Source: Blautia sp.
GTDB taxonomy: Bacteria; Bacillota; Clostridia; Lachnospirales; Lachnospiraceae
DNA length: 57,372 nt
NCBI GenBank assembly: GCA_023664455.1
Contig: JAMPFM010000014.1
Coordinates: 1-57,372 of the forward strand
Direction: 5' to 3'
Below the pieces are notes generated by a model that was not told the DNA's origin, did no database searches, and saw only the letters and a program-made list of their open reading frames with translations. Positions 8,240-17,698 of this stretch are shown here, in pieces (the first letter of the stretch is position 1; each line of letters begins with the position of its first letter). The translations under genes were made by a program, and so were the position numbers.

Positions 8240-11200
8240 ATGGAGCAGACATGGCGCTATGACGCATTTATCAGTTATAGACATACGGAACCTGACAGTT
8301 TTGTCGCACAGAATCTGCATAAGCAGCTGGAAAGTCTCAAACTGCCTGGGAATGTGGCACGTAGAATGCAGGATGACGGCGGGGTAACGAAGACTAGAAT
8401 CACGCGGGTCTTCCGGGATAAGGAGGAATTGCCGTTAGTCAGCAATCTTGCGGACCCCATTATGGAAGCCTTGGAGCAGTCGGAGTTTCTGATTGTCATA
8501 TGTTCTCCCAGACTGAATGAGTCAATATGGTGTAAAAAGGAAATCGAAACATTTTTAAAGCTTCATGGCAGGGAGCGTATCCTGCTGGCGCTGGTAGAAG
8601 GCGAACCGGAAGATTCTTTTCCGCCGGAGCTTCTATACCGGGAAGAGGAAGAAATTGCAGAAGACGGCAGCGTTTCCAGGAAACGGATTCCGGTGGAGCC
8701 GCTGGCGGCGGATGTAAGAGGGGAAAGCCAGTCAGAAATCCGTAAGAAGATAAAGAGTGAGACGCTGCGGCTGGCTGCGCCGATGTTTGGCTGCAGCTAT
8801 GATGATTTGAAACAGCGCCACAGGGAACAGAGAATGCGTAAAATTCTGGCGGCGTCGCTGGCAGGAAGCGGCGTCTGCCTGCTTTTCGGGCTCATCAGCA
8901 CGACGATGGCATTGCAGATCAGCAGACAGAACAAACAGATTACATTACAATCGGAAGAAATCAGCGCACAGGCGGAAGAAATCGAGACGCAGTATGCGCT
9001 TGCCCTGCGTAATCATTGTATTTCCCAGGCCAAAGAGGCGGAAAATTTGTTGGAAAAAGGCGATAGAATCGGCGCCATAGAAACCGCGCTGGAGGCATTT
9101 CCGGGCGGTGTGAACGAGGATATCCCTTACACGGCTAAGGCGGCTTATGCCCTGTCGGAAAGTCTGCGCGTTTATGAAAACAATTCCCAGATTCTGCCAG
9201 ACAGGATTTTAGAGGCGGATACGACGATAGATTTCATGGAAATATCCCCAGAGGGCAGCAGGATTCTGACGATGGATGATTTCGGCATGATATGCGTATG
9301 GGATGGGGCAAGCGGGGAACGGCTGGCTTCTTTTCTGCTGGAAAAAGATTTGTATCATGGTGAAGATGAGATTGCGTTTCTGGATGAAGATACTTTTTTA
9401 TATCCCTCTGAAACAGGCGTGGACTGCTACGATATTCTGACCGGAACAGTCATATATCATGTTGATTGCGAAAAGGTTGCTGAGATTGGTTATGCACAAG
9501 AAAGCGATAAGGCGGTTATCAGCACAGAGGACGGATTTATTCTTATACAGGGCAAAAGTGGGAAGGTGGACGCCACAGGAAAACTATCCGGCGCAAAGAT
9601 AGAAAATGACCAGATTGGTCAAGAAAAAGATATTCGCCTTCAAGACGGCGCGGTATTCAATGAAGAGGGAACCCTGTTTGCTATGGCATTTTCATCCGGG
9701 GACGACAATCTGGTGGCAATCTATGATGCCAAAACAGGGGAGCTTTACCGCCGGTATGCCGTTGCTTATAGCGACGTCGAATCCATGAGATTTGCAGAAG
9801 GCGTTCTCTATGTAGTCGATAACGAGGAGTTCCGTATGGAAGACAGCATCTGGAATAACAACGCGGACGGAATCCTCTATGCCTGTGATCTGGCGGCGGA
9901 TGATACCTTCCTCTGGACTTATGTAAGTGAGAATCAGTGGCTTTATAAAGCAGCGCTCTCTTCTAAAGAAGGCAGCAATTATATGCTCTGCACCGCCTAT
10001 GACGGCGCGGTTGTCCTGGATAGGCGAAACGGCGCGTATATCGATAATTTTTTCTTTAATTCAGAGATTGTGAAGATTGGGAATTATGTAGGAACGGATG
10101 TATTCCTGGTATTTACAAGGGATGGTGTATGGCATTATGTAAACTTGAATATTATGACAGATTTAGTAGATACGACTTTTCCGAACTGTACTTCCGCCAA
10201 TGTGAAAATGTTTGAAATCGGGGATGGCTATTATGTAACGCTTCCTTATCAGGATAAAAAGATAACCTTGTACCGGATGGCGGCTGGGAGCCGCTTAGAG
10301 CCGCTTTGTGAGACAGAAAACAGATATGCCGGGGCAGTACTTGGCGGCGATGGCGGGTATCTTGCCATATCTTCTTATGTGGAGGGGTATACTACTTATG
10401 TAGAAATGATGGATACCGATACCGGGGAAGTATTGTGGTATTTTGAAGCGGACAACCATCTAAAGGGGATGAGTTTTTACCCGGACAAAAATGTCCTTGC
10501 ACTGATAACGGGTGATGGCATATATTTACTGGATGAGGAAAACGGGGAGCAGAAAGCATTCTATGAAAAGGGCGGACAATACGGCGATTATCTGAAAACG
10601 GATGAAACCGGACGATACATCGTCTTTCGCAATAGCAGGACGTTGTATGCGCGGGATTTAGAGGACGGCTCCCTGCTTTATGAAATAGAAGATACAGAGC
10701 TTTTTCGGGATAATAATGCAGTGGCGACTGACTCTTCCATGCGGTATCTGGTGGCAGTTTCTAAAGATGCAGACGTTTTGCGGCTGTATGATTTGGAGGC
10801 TTTAAGACAGGGGCAAAAGGACTGCCTTCAGGAATTGGAAGGGATTAATGCGACATATGTGGAAGCCTTGTTCTTTGATGATAAGGAAGCGGAGGCGGGA
10901 CGAACCCTTTATATGGTCTATAAAAACGGGGATATTATAAGATATTCCTTCGACGCGGCGCAGAAGGAACTGACGGAAGCAGGGACGTTTTGCGATCTGG
11001 AAGCATCTGTAAATAGTTTTATTCAGGTCAAAGGAGCAGATTTTGATGTCCTGGCAGGCAACAGCGACGCCTATCTGCTCTATGATATGGGGCAGCAGAC
11101 AGAGGCAGATATAGATGTGGGTACAGGAGTAGAAAAAGATGCGAATGCGGAAACGGCAGCTTTGAATCAGGCAGATATGGGAGAGATCATTGCACGTATC

Positions 11201-11335
11201 AACGGTTTCCTTGCGGCAGACGGAGCCAGAAACTGTATTTATCTGACGGACGGGACCTGTATCTACCGCACGCCATTTTATGACGAAACACTGTTAAGAG
11301 AAGAGGCCGGACGGCAGCTTGGCACGGATAATTGA
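8240..11335 (+). CDS. TIR-domain membrane protein with C-terminal beta-propeller
   Basis: 1031 aa from the ATG at 8240, placed after GGGGGAG. The TIR domain (about 5-190) opens with YDAFISYRHTE and has the putative catalytic Glu in WCKKE (W97, E101), the position of the NAD-cleaving Glu in SARM1-type TIRs. One TM segment (about residues 210-228, SGVCLLFGLIST) and a coiled coil (about 230-275) follow. The remaining ~750 residues are WD40/quinoprotein-like beta-propeller blades (repeats such as ILTMDDFGMICVWDGASG). The TIR would be cytoplasmic and the propeller on the other side of the membrane, or the reverse; the sequence does not settle this. A sensor-effector role with NADase or nucleotide signalling output, perhaps defensive, is inferred. 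It is cotranscribed with the DHH phosphoesterase. Confidence 0.88.
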   Translation: MEQTWRYDAFISYRHTEPDSFVAQNLHKQLESLKLPGNVARRMQDDGGVTKTRITRVFRDKEELPLVSNLADPIMEALEQSEFLIVICSPRLNESIWCKKEIETFLKLHGRERILLALVEGEPEDSFPPELLYREEEEIAEDGSVSRKRIPVEPLAADVRGESQSEIRKKIKSETLRLAAPMFGCSYDDLKQRHREQRMRKILAASLAGSGVCLLFGLISTTMALQISRQNKQITLQSEEISAQAEEIETQYALALRNHCISQAKEAENLLEKGDRIGAIETALEAFPGGVNEDIPYTAKAAYALSESLRVYENNSQILPDRILEADTTIDFMEISPEGSRILTMDDFGMICVWDGASGERLASFLLEKDLYHGEDEIAFLDEDTFLYPSETGVDCYDILTGTVIYHVDCEKVAEIGYAQESDKAVISTEDGFILIQGKSGKVDATGKLSGAKIENDQIGQEKDIRLQDGAVFNEEGTLFAMAFSSGDDNLVAIYDAKTGELYRRYAVAYSDVESMRFAEGVLYVVDNEEFRMEDSIWNNNADGILYACDLAADDTFLWTYVSENQWLYKAALSSKEGSNYMLCTAYDGAVVLDRRNGAYIDNFFFNSEIVKIGNYVGTDVFLVFTRDGVWHYVNLNIMTDLVDTTFPNCTSANVKMFEIGDGYYVTLPYQDKKITLYRMAAGSRLEPLCETENRYAGAVLGGDGGYLAISSYVEGYTTYVEMMDTDTGEVLWYFEADNHLKGMSFYPDKNVLALITGDGIYLLDEENGEQKAFYEKGGQYGDYLKTDETGRYIVFRNSRTLYARDLEDGSLLYEIEDTELFRDNNAVATDSSMRYLVAVSKDADVLRLYDLEALRQGQKDCLQELEGINATYVEALFFDDKEAEAGRTLYMVYKNGDIIRYSFDAAQKELTEAGTFCDLEASVNSFIQVKGADFDVLAGNSDAYLLYDMGQQTEADIDVGTGVEKDANAETAALNQADMGEIIARINGFLAADGARNCIYLTDGTCIYRTPFYDETLLREEAGRQLGTDN

Positions 11336-11338
11336 TGA

Positions 11339-11365
11339 GAAAACCGTCGCAAAACTGGGTTTTTA
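11339..11365 (+). terminator. Weak terminator after the TIR gene
   Basis: Short stem AAAACC/GGTTTT with a T run just after the TIR stop codon. The stem is only 6 bp, so termination may be partial. Confidence 0.35.
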
Positions 11366-11480
11366 TGTTAGTTGTTTCGGAATTTAGCGGATTGTTTCTG
11401 AATTTGTGCTTTATATTTTGACTTTCCTATGGTAATATAATAATCGTGAGCAGGCAAAACATGGTCAAAGGAGGTAGTGG

Positions 11481-11498
11481 ATGATATCCAATCTGTAG
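11481..11498 (+). other. Five-codon leader ORF before glnS
   Basis: ATG at 11481 lies 6 bases after a perfect AAAGGAGG (11467-11474) and encodes MISNL then stop. The first good glnS ATG is 20 bases further on and has no clear site of its own. The strong ribosome site may therefore feed glnS by re-initiation. A GTG at 11477 is in the glnS frame but only 2 bases from the site. Confidence 0.35.
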
Positions 11499-11518
11499 GG
11501 ATATCGGAAACAGAGACT

Positions 11519-13216
11519 ATGAGTGAGAATGAAAAAATAGTGTCGGAAGAAGGAAAAGAAGTTATTTCCAAAAATTTCATCGAGCAGATAATTGATAAGG
11601 ATTTAGCGGAAGGCGTATACGATACGGTGCATACGCGGTTTCCACCGGAACCTAATGGTTATCTGCATATCGGGCACGCGAAAAGCATTCTGTTGAATTA
11701 CGGGCTTGCCGAGAAATATGGCGGTAAGTTCAATATGCGCTTTGACGATACCAATCCGACGAAAGAAAAGAATGAATTTGTCGAGTCGATTAAGGCGGAT
11801 GTGGAATGGCTGGGAGCGGACTACGAGGACAGACTGTTTTTTGCCTCTGACTATTTCGGTCAAATGTATGAAGGCGCCGTGAAACTGATTCAGAAAGGCA
11901 AAGCCTATGTATCGGATTTGAGCGCGGAGGAAATGCGTGAATACAGGGGAACGCTGACAGAACCGGGAAAGGACGACCCGAACCGGGACAGAAGCGTGGA
12001 AGAGAATCTGCGTTTGTTTGAAGCAATGAAAAACGGACAGTACGCAGACGGTGAGAAAACCCTGCGGGCCAAAATCGATATGGCTTCCCCCAATATTAAT
12101 ATGAGGGATCCGGTTTTGTACCGTGTGGCGCACTTATCCCATCATAACACGGGGGATACATGGTGCATTTACCCGATGTATGATTTTGCGCATCCGATTG
12201 AAGATGCGATTGAAGGCATTACCCATTCTATCTGTACGCTGGAGTTTGAGGATCACAGACCGCTTTATAACTGGGTGGTGGAAGAATTGGAGTATCCTCA
12301 TCCGCCGAAACAGATTGAGTTTGCCAAAATGTATTTGACCAACGTAGTCACTGGCAAAAGATATATCAAGAAATTGGTAGAGGACGGGATTGTGGATGGC
12401 TGGGATGACCCCAGGCTGGTATCGATTGCGGCCCTTAGAAGAAGAGGATTTACGCCGGAATCCATCAGACGCTTTGTGGATTTGTGCGGCGTATCCAAGG
12501 CAAATTCTTCTGCGGAATATTCCATGTTAGAATACTGTATCCGGGAAGATTTGAAGCTGAAAAGACCGCGCGTCATGGCGGCGCTGCACCCGATTAAACT
12601 GATAATTGATAATTATCCCGAAGGACAGACAGAAATGCTGACGGTAGCCAACAATCTGGAAAATGAGAGCCTTGGGACAAGAGAGGTTCCTTTTGAAAGG
12701 GAGCTTTATATTGATAGGGACGACTTCATGGAAGAACCCCCGAAGAAGTATTTCAGGCTTTTTCCCGGTAATGAAGTCAGACTGATGCATGCGTATTTTG
12801 TTACCTGCACCGGTTTTGAAAAAGACGGGGATGGTAACGTAACCGTAGTGCATTGTACTTACGACCCGCTCTCGAAAGGCGGAAACAGCCCGGACGGACG
12901 TAAGGTAAAAGGTACGATTCATTGGGTTCCGGCGTCTTGTGCAGTGAAGGCGCAGGTACGGCTCTATGAAAATATTATAGAAGAGGAAAAAGGGGTTTAT
13001 AACGAAGACGGCAGTCTGAATCTGAATCCCAATTCCCTGACAGTATTGGAAGAATGCCGTATCGAGCCGTCGATAGCGGATGCGAAGATTTATGACAGCT
13101 TCCAGTTTGTAAGACAGGGCTTTTTCTGTGTGGACTCTAAAGATTCCAGGCCGGGCGCGCTTGTATTCAATCGGATTGTGTCGTTAAAAAGTTCTTTTGT
13201 ACTGCCAAAAGTATAG
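11519..13216 (+). CDS. glnS: Glutamine--tRNA ligase
   Basis: 565 aa from the ATG at 11519, close to the family's usual ~550. It charges tRNA-Gln directly. Class I signatures: [15 protein letters not shown] (HIGH motif), [43 protein letters not shown] and [21 protein letters not shown]. The second class I motif, normally VMSKRK in GlnRS, reads VVTGKRY here, keeping the Lys-Arg but losing the Ser. The C-terminal beta-barrel anticodon-binding region is present. The start is ambiguous: GTG at 11477 would add 14 residues. DUF2225 follows by 40 bp, probably in the same transcript. Confidence 0.93.
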   Translation: MSENEKIVSEEGKEVISKNFIEQIIDKDLAEGVYDTVHTRFPPEPNGYLHIGHAKSILLNYGLAEKYGGKFNMRFDDTNPTKEKNEFVESIKADVEWLGADYEDRLFFASDYFGQMYEGAVKLIQKGKAYVSDLSAEEMREYRGTLTEPGKDDPNRDRSVEENLRLFEAMKNGQYADGEKTLRAKIDMASPNINMRDPVLYRVAHLSHHNTGDTWCIYPMYDFAHPIEDAIEGITHSICTLEFEDHRPLYNWVVEELEYPHPPKQIEFAKMYLTNVVTGKRYIKKLVEDGIVDGWDDPRLVSIAALRRRGFTPESIRRFVDLCGVSKANSSAEYSMLEYCIREDLKLKRPRVMAALHPIKLIIDNYPEGQTEMLTVANNLENESLGTREVPFERELYIDRDDFMEEPPKKYFRLFPGNEVRLMHAYFVTCTGFEKDGDGNVTVVHCTYDPLSKGGNSPDGRKVKGTIHWVPASCAVKAQVRLYENIIEEEKGVYNEDGSLNLNPNSLTVLEECRIEPSIADAKIYDSFQFVRQGFFCVDSKDSRPGALVFNRIVSLKSSFVLPKV

Positions 13217-13256
13217 AATAATAATTAAATTTAAGAGTGTTGGGAGGAATGTAACA

Positions 13257-14117
13257 ATGGCAGATTTATTGTCGGGATTGGGTCAGTTCGGACTGGGCAA
13301 TCTGGAAAATATGAATTTATATGAGGAGCCGGAAAAACCCGAAGCGGGCAAAGAGGGCAAAAGCGCGGCTCCGGTGATGCAGGAACCGGATTATCTTTTT
13401 GATAAATCCTATACCTGCCCGGTCTGCAACGGACAATTTAAGGCGAGGACCGTTAAAGTCGGCAAAGTAAAACTAGCGGGTACTGATATGGACTTACGCC
13501 CCAAGTATGACCAGGTGGATTTGTTGAAATATGATATCGTTATGTGTCCTCATTGCGGATATGCCGCTTTAAGCAGATTTTTCAAATTCGTAACATCTCC
13601 GCAGGCGAAGAATATCAAAGAAAAAATTTCCGCTTCTTTTAAACCGCAGGAAGAGAAAGAGTTTTATACTTATGACGATGCACTGGAGCGTTATAAACTG
13701 ACATTGGTTAACGCAATTGTTAAACAGGCGAAACCCAGTGAGAAAGCGTATATCTGTCTGAAAACGGCATGGCTTCTGCGCGGAAAAGGCGAACATCTGG
13801 ATAAAGAGGCGCCGGACTATGAACAGCAGAAACAGCAGATAGACGAAGAGGAAAATAATTTCCTGCACAACGCGCTGGAAGGCTTTTTGTCCGCAAGACA
13901 GACCGAAAGTTTCCCCATGTGCGGCATGGACGAGACGACAGTAGACTATCTGATATCCGTAACGGCGATGCGCTTTGAACAGTACGACGTGGCAAATAGG
14001 CTGATAGCCACTATCATAACTTCACCTTCGGCCAATCCCCGTATGAAAGATAAGGCGAGAACCATCAAAGAGATGTTGGTGAAAAAAGTAAGGGAGAAAA
14101 ACGCGGCGAAGAAATAA
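13257..14117 (+). CDS. DUF2225 zinc-ribbon protein
   Basis: 286 aa from the ATG at 13257, preceded by GGGAGGAATGTAAC; the frame is open further upstream. An N-terminal Gly/Leu- and Glu-rich stretch leads to two CxxC knuckles, CPVC (about residue 53) and CPHC (about 100), which should bind one zinc. The rest is helical and TPR-like (LERYKLTLVNAIVKQ; YICLKTAWLLRGKGE). It matches the DUF2225 family, widespread in clostridia and without an established function. It lies 40 bp after glnS and is followed by a strong terminator. Confidence 0.85.
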   Translation: MADLLSGLGQFGLGNLENMNLYEEPEKPEAGKEGKSAAPVMQEPDYLFDKSYTCPVCNGQFKARTVKVGKVKLAGTDMDLRPKYDQVDLLKYDIVMCPHCGYAALSRFFKFVTSPQAKNIKEKISASFKPQEEKEFYTYDDALERYKLTLVNAIVKQAKPSEKAYICLKTAWLLRGKGEHLDKEAPDYEQQKQQIDEEENNFLHNALEGFLSARQTESFPMCGMDETTVDYLISVTAMRFEQYDVANRLIATIITSPSANPRMKDKARTIKEMLVKKVREKNAAKK

Positions 14118-14137
14118 AAGTGTAAGAGAAAAATAAA

Positions 14138-14182
14138 AAGAAGGCGTTCCTTTGGTCCAGACGACTTTGGGAACGCTTTCTT
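14138..14182 (+). terminator. Rho-independent terminator after the DUF2225 gene
   Basis: 13-bp stem AAGAAGGCGTTCC/GGAACGCTTTCTT with one G-T pair, followed by a T-rich stretch. It closes the glnS-DUF2225 unit and faces the TetR gene, so it may also act on the minus strand. Confidence 0.75.
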
Positions 14183-14264
14183 GTATTTAAGTCGAGTTAC
14201 TTTTAGGGAAAATGTATCAACATTCTTTCCATTTGTGGAATATTCAATTTGTGTGCGCCAATAT

Positions 14265-14870
14265 TCACTTTTTGTACGCCATCTTCTTAATCATATCGAG
14301 ATAGCCTACCGTTTCTTCATATAACATTTCCGGGTTGAAGGACAGCTCCTCAAAATGTGCCGTCATCAGCCCCCGTATCGTATATTCCAGCATGGTATCC
14401 AGTTTCCTGATATCCACTCCGTCTGCAAAAAGACCCTGATTGGCTCTGTTCATGATATCTGCGTATACTTCCGGCAGGACGGCGCGCTGTTCCTCGGTAG
14501 CAAGAAGCGCTTCTTTGACATTTTCCGATTGGCAGCGGTCGAGAAAGCGCTGCATATATGGATAATTTTTCAAAACCTGCAGTTTTGCTGCCTCAATTTG
14601 TTTACGGATCTCAAAATAATCGGTAGCGTTTTCAGCGACTCCTCTGGTCAATTCCAGTTTCATAAATCTGACACTATAGTCATAAAGAAAGGAATATAAT
14701 CCCAGCTTACTTCCGAAATAATGGAATAACAGCCCTTTACTGATACCGGCGTCAGAAACGATATCGTCCGTACTTGCATGTTTATAGCCGTTCAGGGCAA
14801 AAATTTTCAGGGAAGCATTAATCATTCTGTCCTGTTTTTCTTTTTTCAAATCAAAAAATTTCTCGTTCAT
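14265..14870 (-). CDS. TetR/AcrR-family transcriptional regulator
   Basis: 201 aa. The N-terminal TetR helix-turn-helix is clear: RMINASLKIFALNGYKHAS, then STDDIVSDAGISKGLLFHYF, with the typical YFGSKLGLY. The all-helical C-terminal ligand domain is unspecific, so the inducer cannot be inferred. AAAGGAC precedes the ATG. The upstream region has a promoter at 14900-14927 and a GACT-N5-AGTC inverted repeat at 14943-14955, which could be its operator and would give autoregulation. No transporter lies next to it; the acidic-protein gene on the plus strand shares the same intergenic region. Confidence 0.9.
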   Translation of the reverse strand: MNEKFFDLKKEKQDRMINASLKIFALNGYKHASTDDIVSDAGISKGLLFHYFGSKLGLYSFLYDYSVRFMKLELTRGVAENATDYFEIRKQIEAAKLQVLKNYPYMQRFLDRCQSENVKEALLATEEQRAVLPEVYADIMNRANQGLFADGVDIRKLDTMLEYTIRGLMTAHFEELSFNPEMLYEETVGYLDMIKKMAYKK

Positions 14871-14899
14871 CAGGGGTCCTTTCTAAAATGAAGTGCACA

Positions 14900-14927
14900 T
14901 TATTATTGGCATGAAACGATAGGTCAA
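14900..14927 (-). promoter_or_regulatory. Promoter of the TetR gene
   Basis: Minus-strand TTGACC, 16-bp spacer, TAATAA. On the plus strand, TTGACT (14941-14946) with TATAAC (14965-14970) may be a second promoter; it overlaps the GACT-N5-AGTC repeat. The rest of 14871-15164 is AT-rich with no gene. Confidence 0.45.
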
Positions 14928-15164
14928 AAAATGATATATATTGACTTTATGAGTCGAATTTTAATATAACATAAAACCGAAGGCGATTCAATAATTTCAA
15001 AAAACTAGTTCCTGCTTTTTTTGAAAGCACAAGATGTTGTATGTGAATACATTTTGTAAAAAAAATCCATCTTTTTTGTACATATTCTCTTTTCATTTTC
15101 GCAAAATAGTATTAATATATTGGTAAAAGAATAGAAACGGTGAAAATCGAAAGGAGACTGCCCC

Positions 15165-15590
15165 ATGGCGAAGAAATTTGGTAAGTTTTTAATGACAACG
15201 GCAACTTTGGGCGCACTTGCAGCAGGTGCATACTATTTTCTGAAGAAGAATGATGTTTTGACGGAAGATAGTCTGGACGACGAGGACGATTATGATGATT
15301 TCGATGATGATTTGGACGACGAAGAATCTGCCGGCAATACCGAGGCGGATAGGAAATATGTTGATCTGGATTTGACGAAAGCGGCTGATACGGCGGACAA
15401 GACAGAAGAGAAGGCCGAAGAAGCGTCGGAAGGATTCAAGGAAGGTCTTACGGCGGCAAAAGCGGAAGCGAAAGATAAAATCGTTGGTACGGTAGAAAAG
15501 GCTGCAAGCGATACAGAGGAAAAAGTAGAAGAGTTCTTTGACGATGAGGATGCTTCCGATGAGAACGACAATTCTTCCGATGCCATGTAG
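15165..15590 (+). CDS. Small acidic membrane-anchored protein, unknown function
   Basis: 141 aa. A basic N-terminus and one hydrophobic segment (about residues 9-26, LMTTATLGALAAGAYYFL) lead into a very acidic low-complexity region (DDEDDYDDFDDD) and Ala/Glu/Lys-rich helices (EEKAEEASEGFKEG). The layout recalls YtxH-like membrane-anchored stress proteins but I cannot assign it. AAAGGAG lies 8 bases before the ATG. It is a single-gene unit ending at a strong terminator. Confidence 0.75.
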   Translation: MAKKFGKFLMTTATLGALAAGAYYFLKKNDVLTEDSLDDEDDYDDFDDDLDDEESAGNTEADRKYVDLDLTKAADTADKTEEKAEEASEGFKEGLTAAKAEAKDKIVGTVEKAASDTEEKVEEFFDDEDASDENDNSSDAM

Positions 15591-15623
15591 AAACCCAGAA
15601 TACCACACAATTTATACAACATA

Positions 15624-15651
15624 AAAAGCGCCGGCGATTGTCGGCGCTTTT
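15624..15651 (+). terminator. Rho-independent terminator
   Basis: Perfect 10-bp stem AAAAGCGCCG/CGGCGCTTTT with an 8-base loop. The A and T tracts make it symmetric, so it can serve both the acidic-protein gene and the opposing DUF6062 gene. Confidence 0.85.
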
Positions 15652-15682
15652 GCTATAAAATTGGGGTATCAAAAGGGTTTTC

Positions 15683-16444
15683 TTATTTATTCATTTTATA
15701 AGGCGCATCCGCCGGATACCCGCCTTTCAGCTTCTGCATCCCCCGCTGGATGGCGTCTTTTGAATTTTTCCAGTCCGCGTCTTTGTTGCGATAGTCGAAT
15801 TTCTCAACAAGCCAGGATACGTCCTCGGCAAGCCGCTCCATATTTGTTTCCATCAGACGGAAGCTCATCTCAAAGAAATCCGCTTTCTCTTTATCGTTTA
15901 AGCGGCTCTCTGCAGCGTTGCACAAATCGCCGAAATGGTGCAGGCAGAATCCTTTGCTGTTCTGGATTTTTTCACGAAATTCCGCATCTTTTTTATACAT
16001 GACGAAAAAAGTGTCCAGATAGCGCTCATAGGTGTCCCGGAAACGGTTGCAGATATAGCAGGATTCTTCTTTTTCCGCGACCCAGACGCCAATGGGATTT
16101 GTGCATTCGGTTTGTTTTTTCAGTTTATCTTTCAGGGAAGACTTGCCGGGTTTGTAGCTTTTAAACTGCGCTTTCATCTCACGGTTCATCTGCACATAAT
16201 GAGTTTTGAGAATCCAGGCATTTCCGAGGGTGTTGCCGTAATCAAACATCTTCTTGAAATGCATCCGGCAAAAGCCCGCTTTATCGGTGGCTTCCCGGAC
16301 ATCGCTTTCCATATAAGAGGAGCCGGAGCCTAATGTGAAGTCCAGCAAGTCCTGTTCCACATTTCTCTCAATATAGCAGAAAGGACATTCATCGCCGGCG
16401 TTGATTGCGTCATTTAACGGGATAGTATATAGTTTTTCTTTCAT
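15683..16444 (-). CDS. DUF6062-type cysteine-rich protein
   Basis: 253 aa from the ATG at 16444 (GAGGT site); the open frame extends upstream without a ribosome site. Cys pairs: CPFCYIE near residue 20, FCRMHF near 55 and CYIC near 125, with FCLHHF near 160. The two CxxC pairs followed by FCxxHF suggest a duplicated metal-binding module. The rest is helical. I match it to the uncharacterised DUF6062 family of clostridia. It stands alone and ends against the bidirectional terminator at 15624. Confidence 0.7.
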   Translation of the reverse strand: MKEKLYTIPLNDAINAGDECPFCYIERNVEQDLLDFTLGSGSSYMESDVREATDKAGFCRMHFKKMFDYGNTLGNAWILKTHYVQMNREMKAQFKSYKPGKSSLKDKLKKQTECTNPIGVWVAEKEESCYICNRFRDTYERYLDTFFVMYKKDAEFREKIQNSKGFCLHHFGDLCNAAESRLNDKEKADFFEMSFRLMETNMERLAEDVSWLVEKFDYRNKDADWKNSKDAIQRGMQKLKGGYPADAPYKMNK

Positions 16445-16747
16445 ATTGACCTCATTTCCGCACTGACCCATCCGGTCAATGCCTTGTATTTTATTTTTGT
16501 GTTTTATAATTGAAAACTGCGCCGGCATGAATTATTCCAAGGACACGTCCACTTTACATTTTTACAGATTTTATGCCGTGTCTGGTAACGCCGTATCTGA
16601 TATTTATAGTACCATATCCGGTCGGCGTTTTTCAAGAACCTTCGCAGGATTTATATCTGTGCAAAAAAAGCGAAACATGCTATAATAAGATGGCGGCAAA
16701 GCCCCGCACTATCCGCACATGCCAACCCAAAGAAAGGACCCTCATTT
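16445..16747. other. Intergenic region between divergent genes
   Basis: No gene seen. An extended -10 box (TGC then TATAAT, 16681-16686) lies 62 bases before the HAD phosphatase on the plus strand; its -35 is poor. An ATTATA-like element near 16505 could serve the minus-strand gene. Confidence 0.4.
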
Positions 16748-17596
16748 ATGAGCAACCCCATCCCCACAAACACCCCCACCCCCGAGGTAAACCAGGATCC
16801 AGACCATATCCTGGACAAAATCCGCTGTTTCGCCCTGGACATGGACGGAACGGTTTATCTGGGTGAAAAATGGATAGAAGGCGCACAGGAATTTTTACGG
16901 AAAATAGAAGAATCCGGGCGGCAATATGTGTTTTTGACGAATAATTCATCCAAAAATGCGGAAGCTTATGTGAAGAAGCTATATCGCATGGGATGGGAGG
17001 TGAGACCGGAGCAGATTGTCACGTCGGGACAGGCGGCAATTTCTTATTTACAGAAGCATTTTCCCGGCAGGAAAGTTTTTTTACTAGGCAATCCCCTGTT
17101 ACAGGCGGAGTTTGAACAGGCGGGCATTTTACTGGACGATGAAAAGCCGGAAGTGGTAATGACCGCGTTCGATACTTCCCTTACTTATGAGAAATTGTGT
17201 AAGGTGTGCGATTTTGTCCGGGAAGGACTCCCCTATCTTGCCACGCACCCGGATTATAACTGTCCGACAGAGACAGGATTCATCCCCGATATAGGAGCGA
17301 TACATGAATTGATTCATGCGTCCGCCTTCCGCTATCCAGATAGGATTATCGGGAAACCGAACGGCGATATTGTAGAGTATCTGGTACAGCGGACGGGAAT
17401 AAAACGGGAAGAGACGGCGATGGTAGGGGACCGGCTTTATACTGATATTGCAACGGGCAGGAACAATGGATTAAAAAGCATTCTTGTCCTAAGCGGGGAA
17501 GCGGCGCTTTCTGATGTGGGAACTTCCGGTGTGATGCCACATCTGATTTTTTCATCTGTGCGGGACATGATACCATTTCTTGTACAAAAGTACTAA
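16748..17596 (+). CDS. HAD-IIA family sugar/nucleotide phosphatase (NagD-like)
   Basis: 282 aa. HAD motif I is DMDGTVYLG with the nucleophile Asp. Motif II is FLTNNSSKN, then a C2 cap (about 80-190). The motif III Lys lies in GKPNGDI, and motif IV is MVGDRLYTDIATGRNNG. This order defines the NagD/4-nitrophenylphosphatase branch, soluble enzymes that dephosphorylate small phosphometabolites such as nucleotides or sugar phosphates. Substrate unknown. AGAAAGGA precedes the start. The N-terminus is Pro/Thr-rich (PIPTNTPTPEV), unusual but harmless. Despite the NagD name it is not linked to the GlcNAc operon here. Confidence 0.88.
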   Translation: MSNPIPTNTPTPEVNQDPDHILDKIRCFALDMDGTVYLGEKWIEGAQEFLRKIEESGRQYVFLTNNSSKNAEAYVKKLYRMGWEVRPEQIVTSGQAAISYLQKHFPGRKVFLLGNPLLQAEFEQAGILLDDEKPEVVMTAFDTSLTYEKLCKVCDFVREGLPYLATHPDYNCPTETGFIPDIGAIHELIHASAFRYPDRIIGKPNGDIVEYLVQRTGIKREETAMVGDRLYTDIATGRNNGLKSILVLSGEAALSDVGTSGVMPHLIFSSVRDMIPFLVQKY

Positions 17597-17654
17597 ATTC
17601 AATAGGTGAAAATTCACTATTACTACTAAAATTTCAATAGTTTTTAAATTTTTA

Positions 17655-17683
17655 TAGACAAAGCAAAATAATAGTGTTATGAT
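17655..17683 (+). promoter_or_regulatory. Promoter of the alpha-glucan uptake operon
   Basis: TAGACA (17655-17660), 17-bp spacer, TATGAT (17678-17683). Transcription should start near 17690, about 10 bases before the tandem operators. Confidence 0.65.
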
Positions 17684-17698
17684 TGTGATAAAGATTCA

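Noticed and set aside
16748-17596. NagD as part of the GlcNAc pathway
   Set aside because: Only the family name suggests this; the gene is 20 kb from the nag operon.
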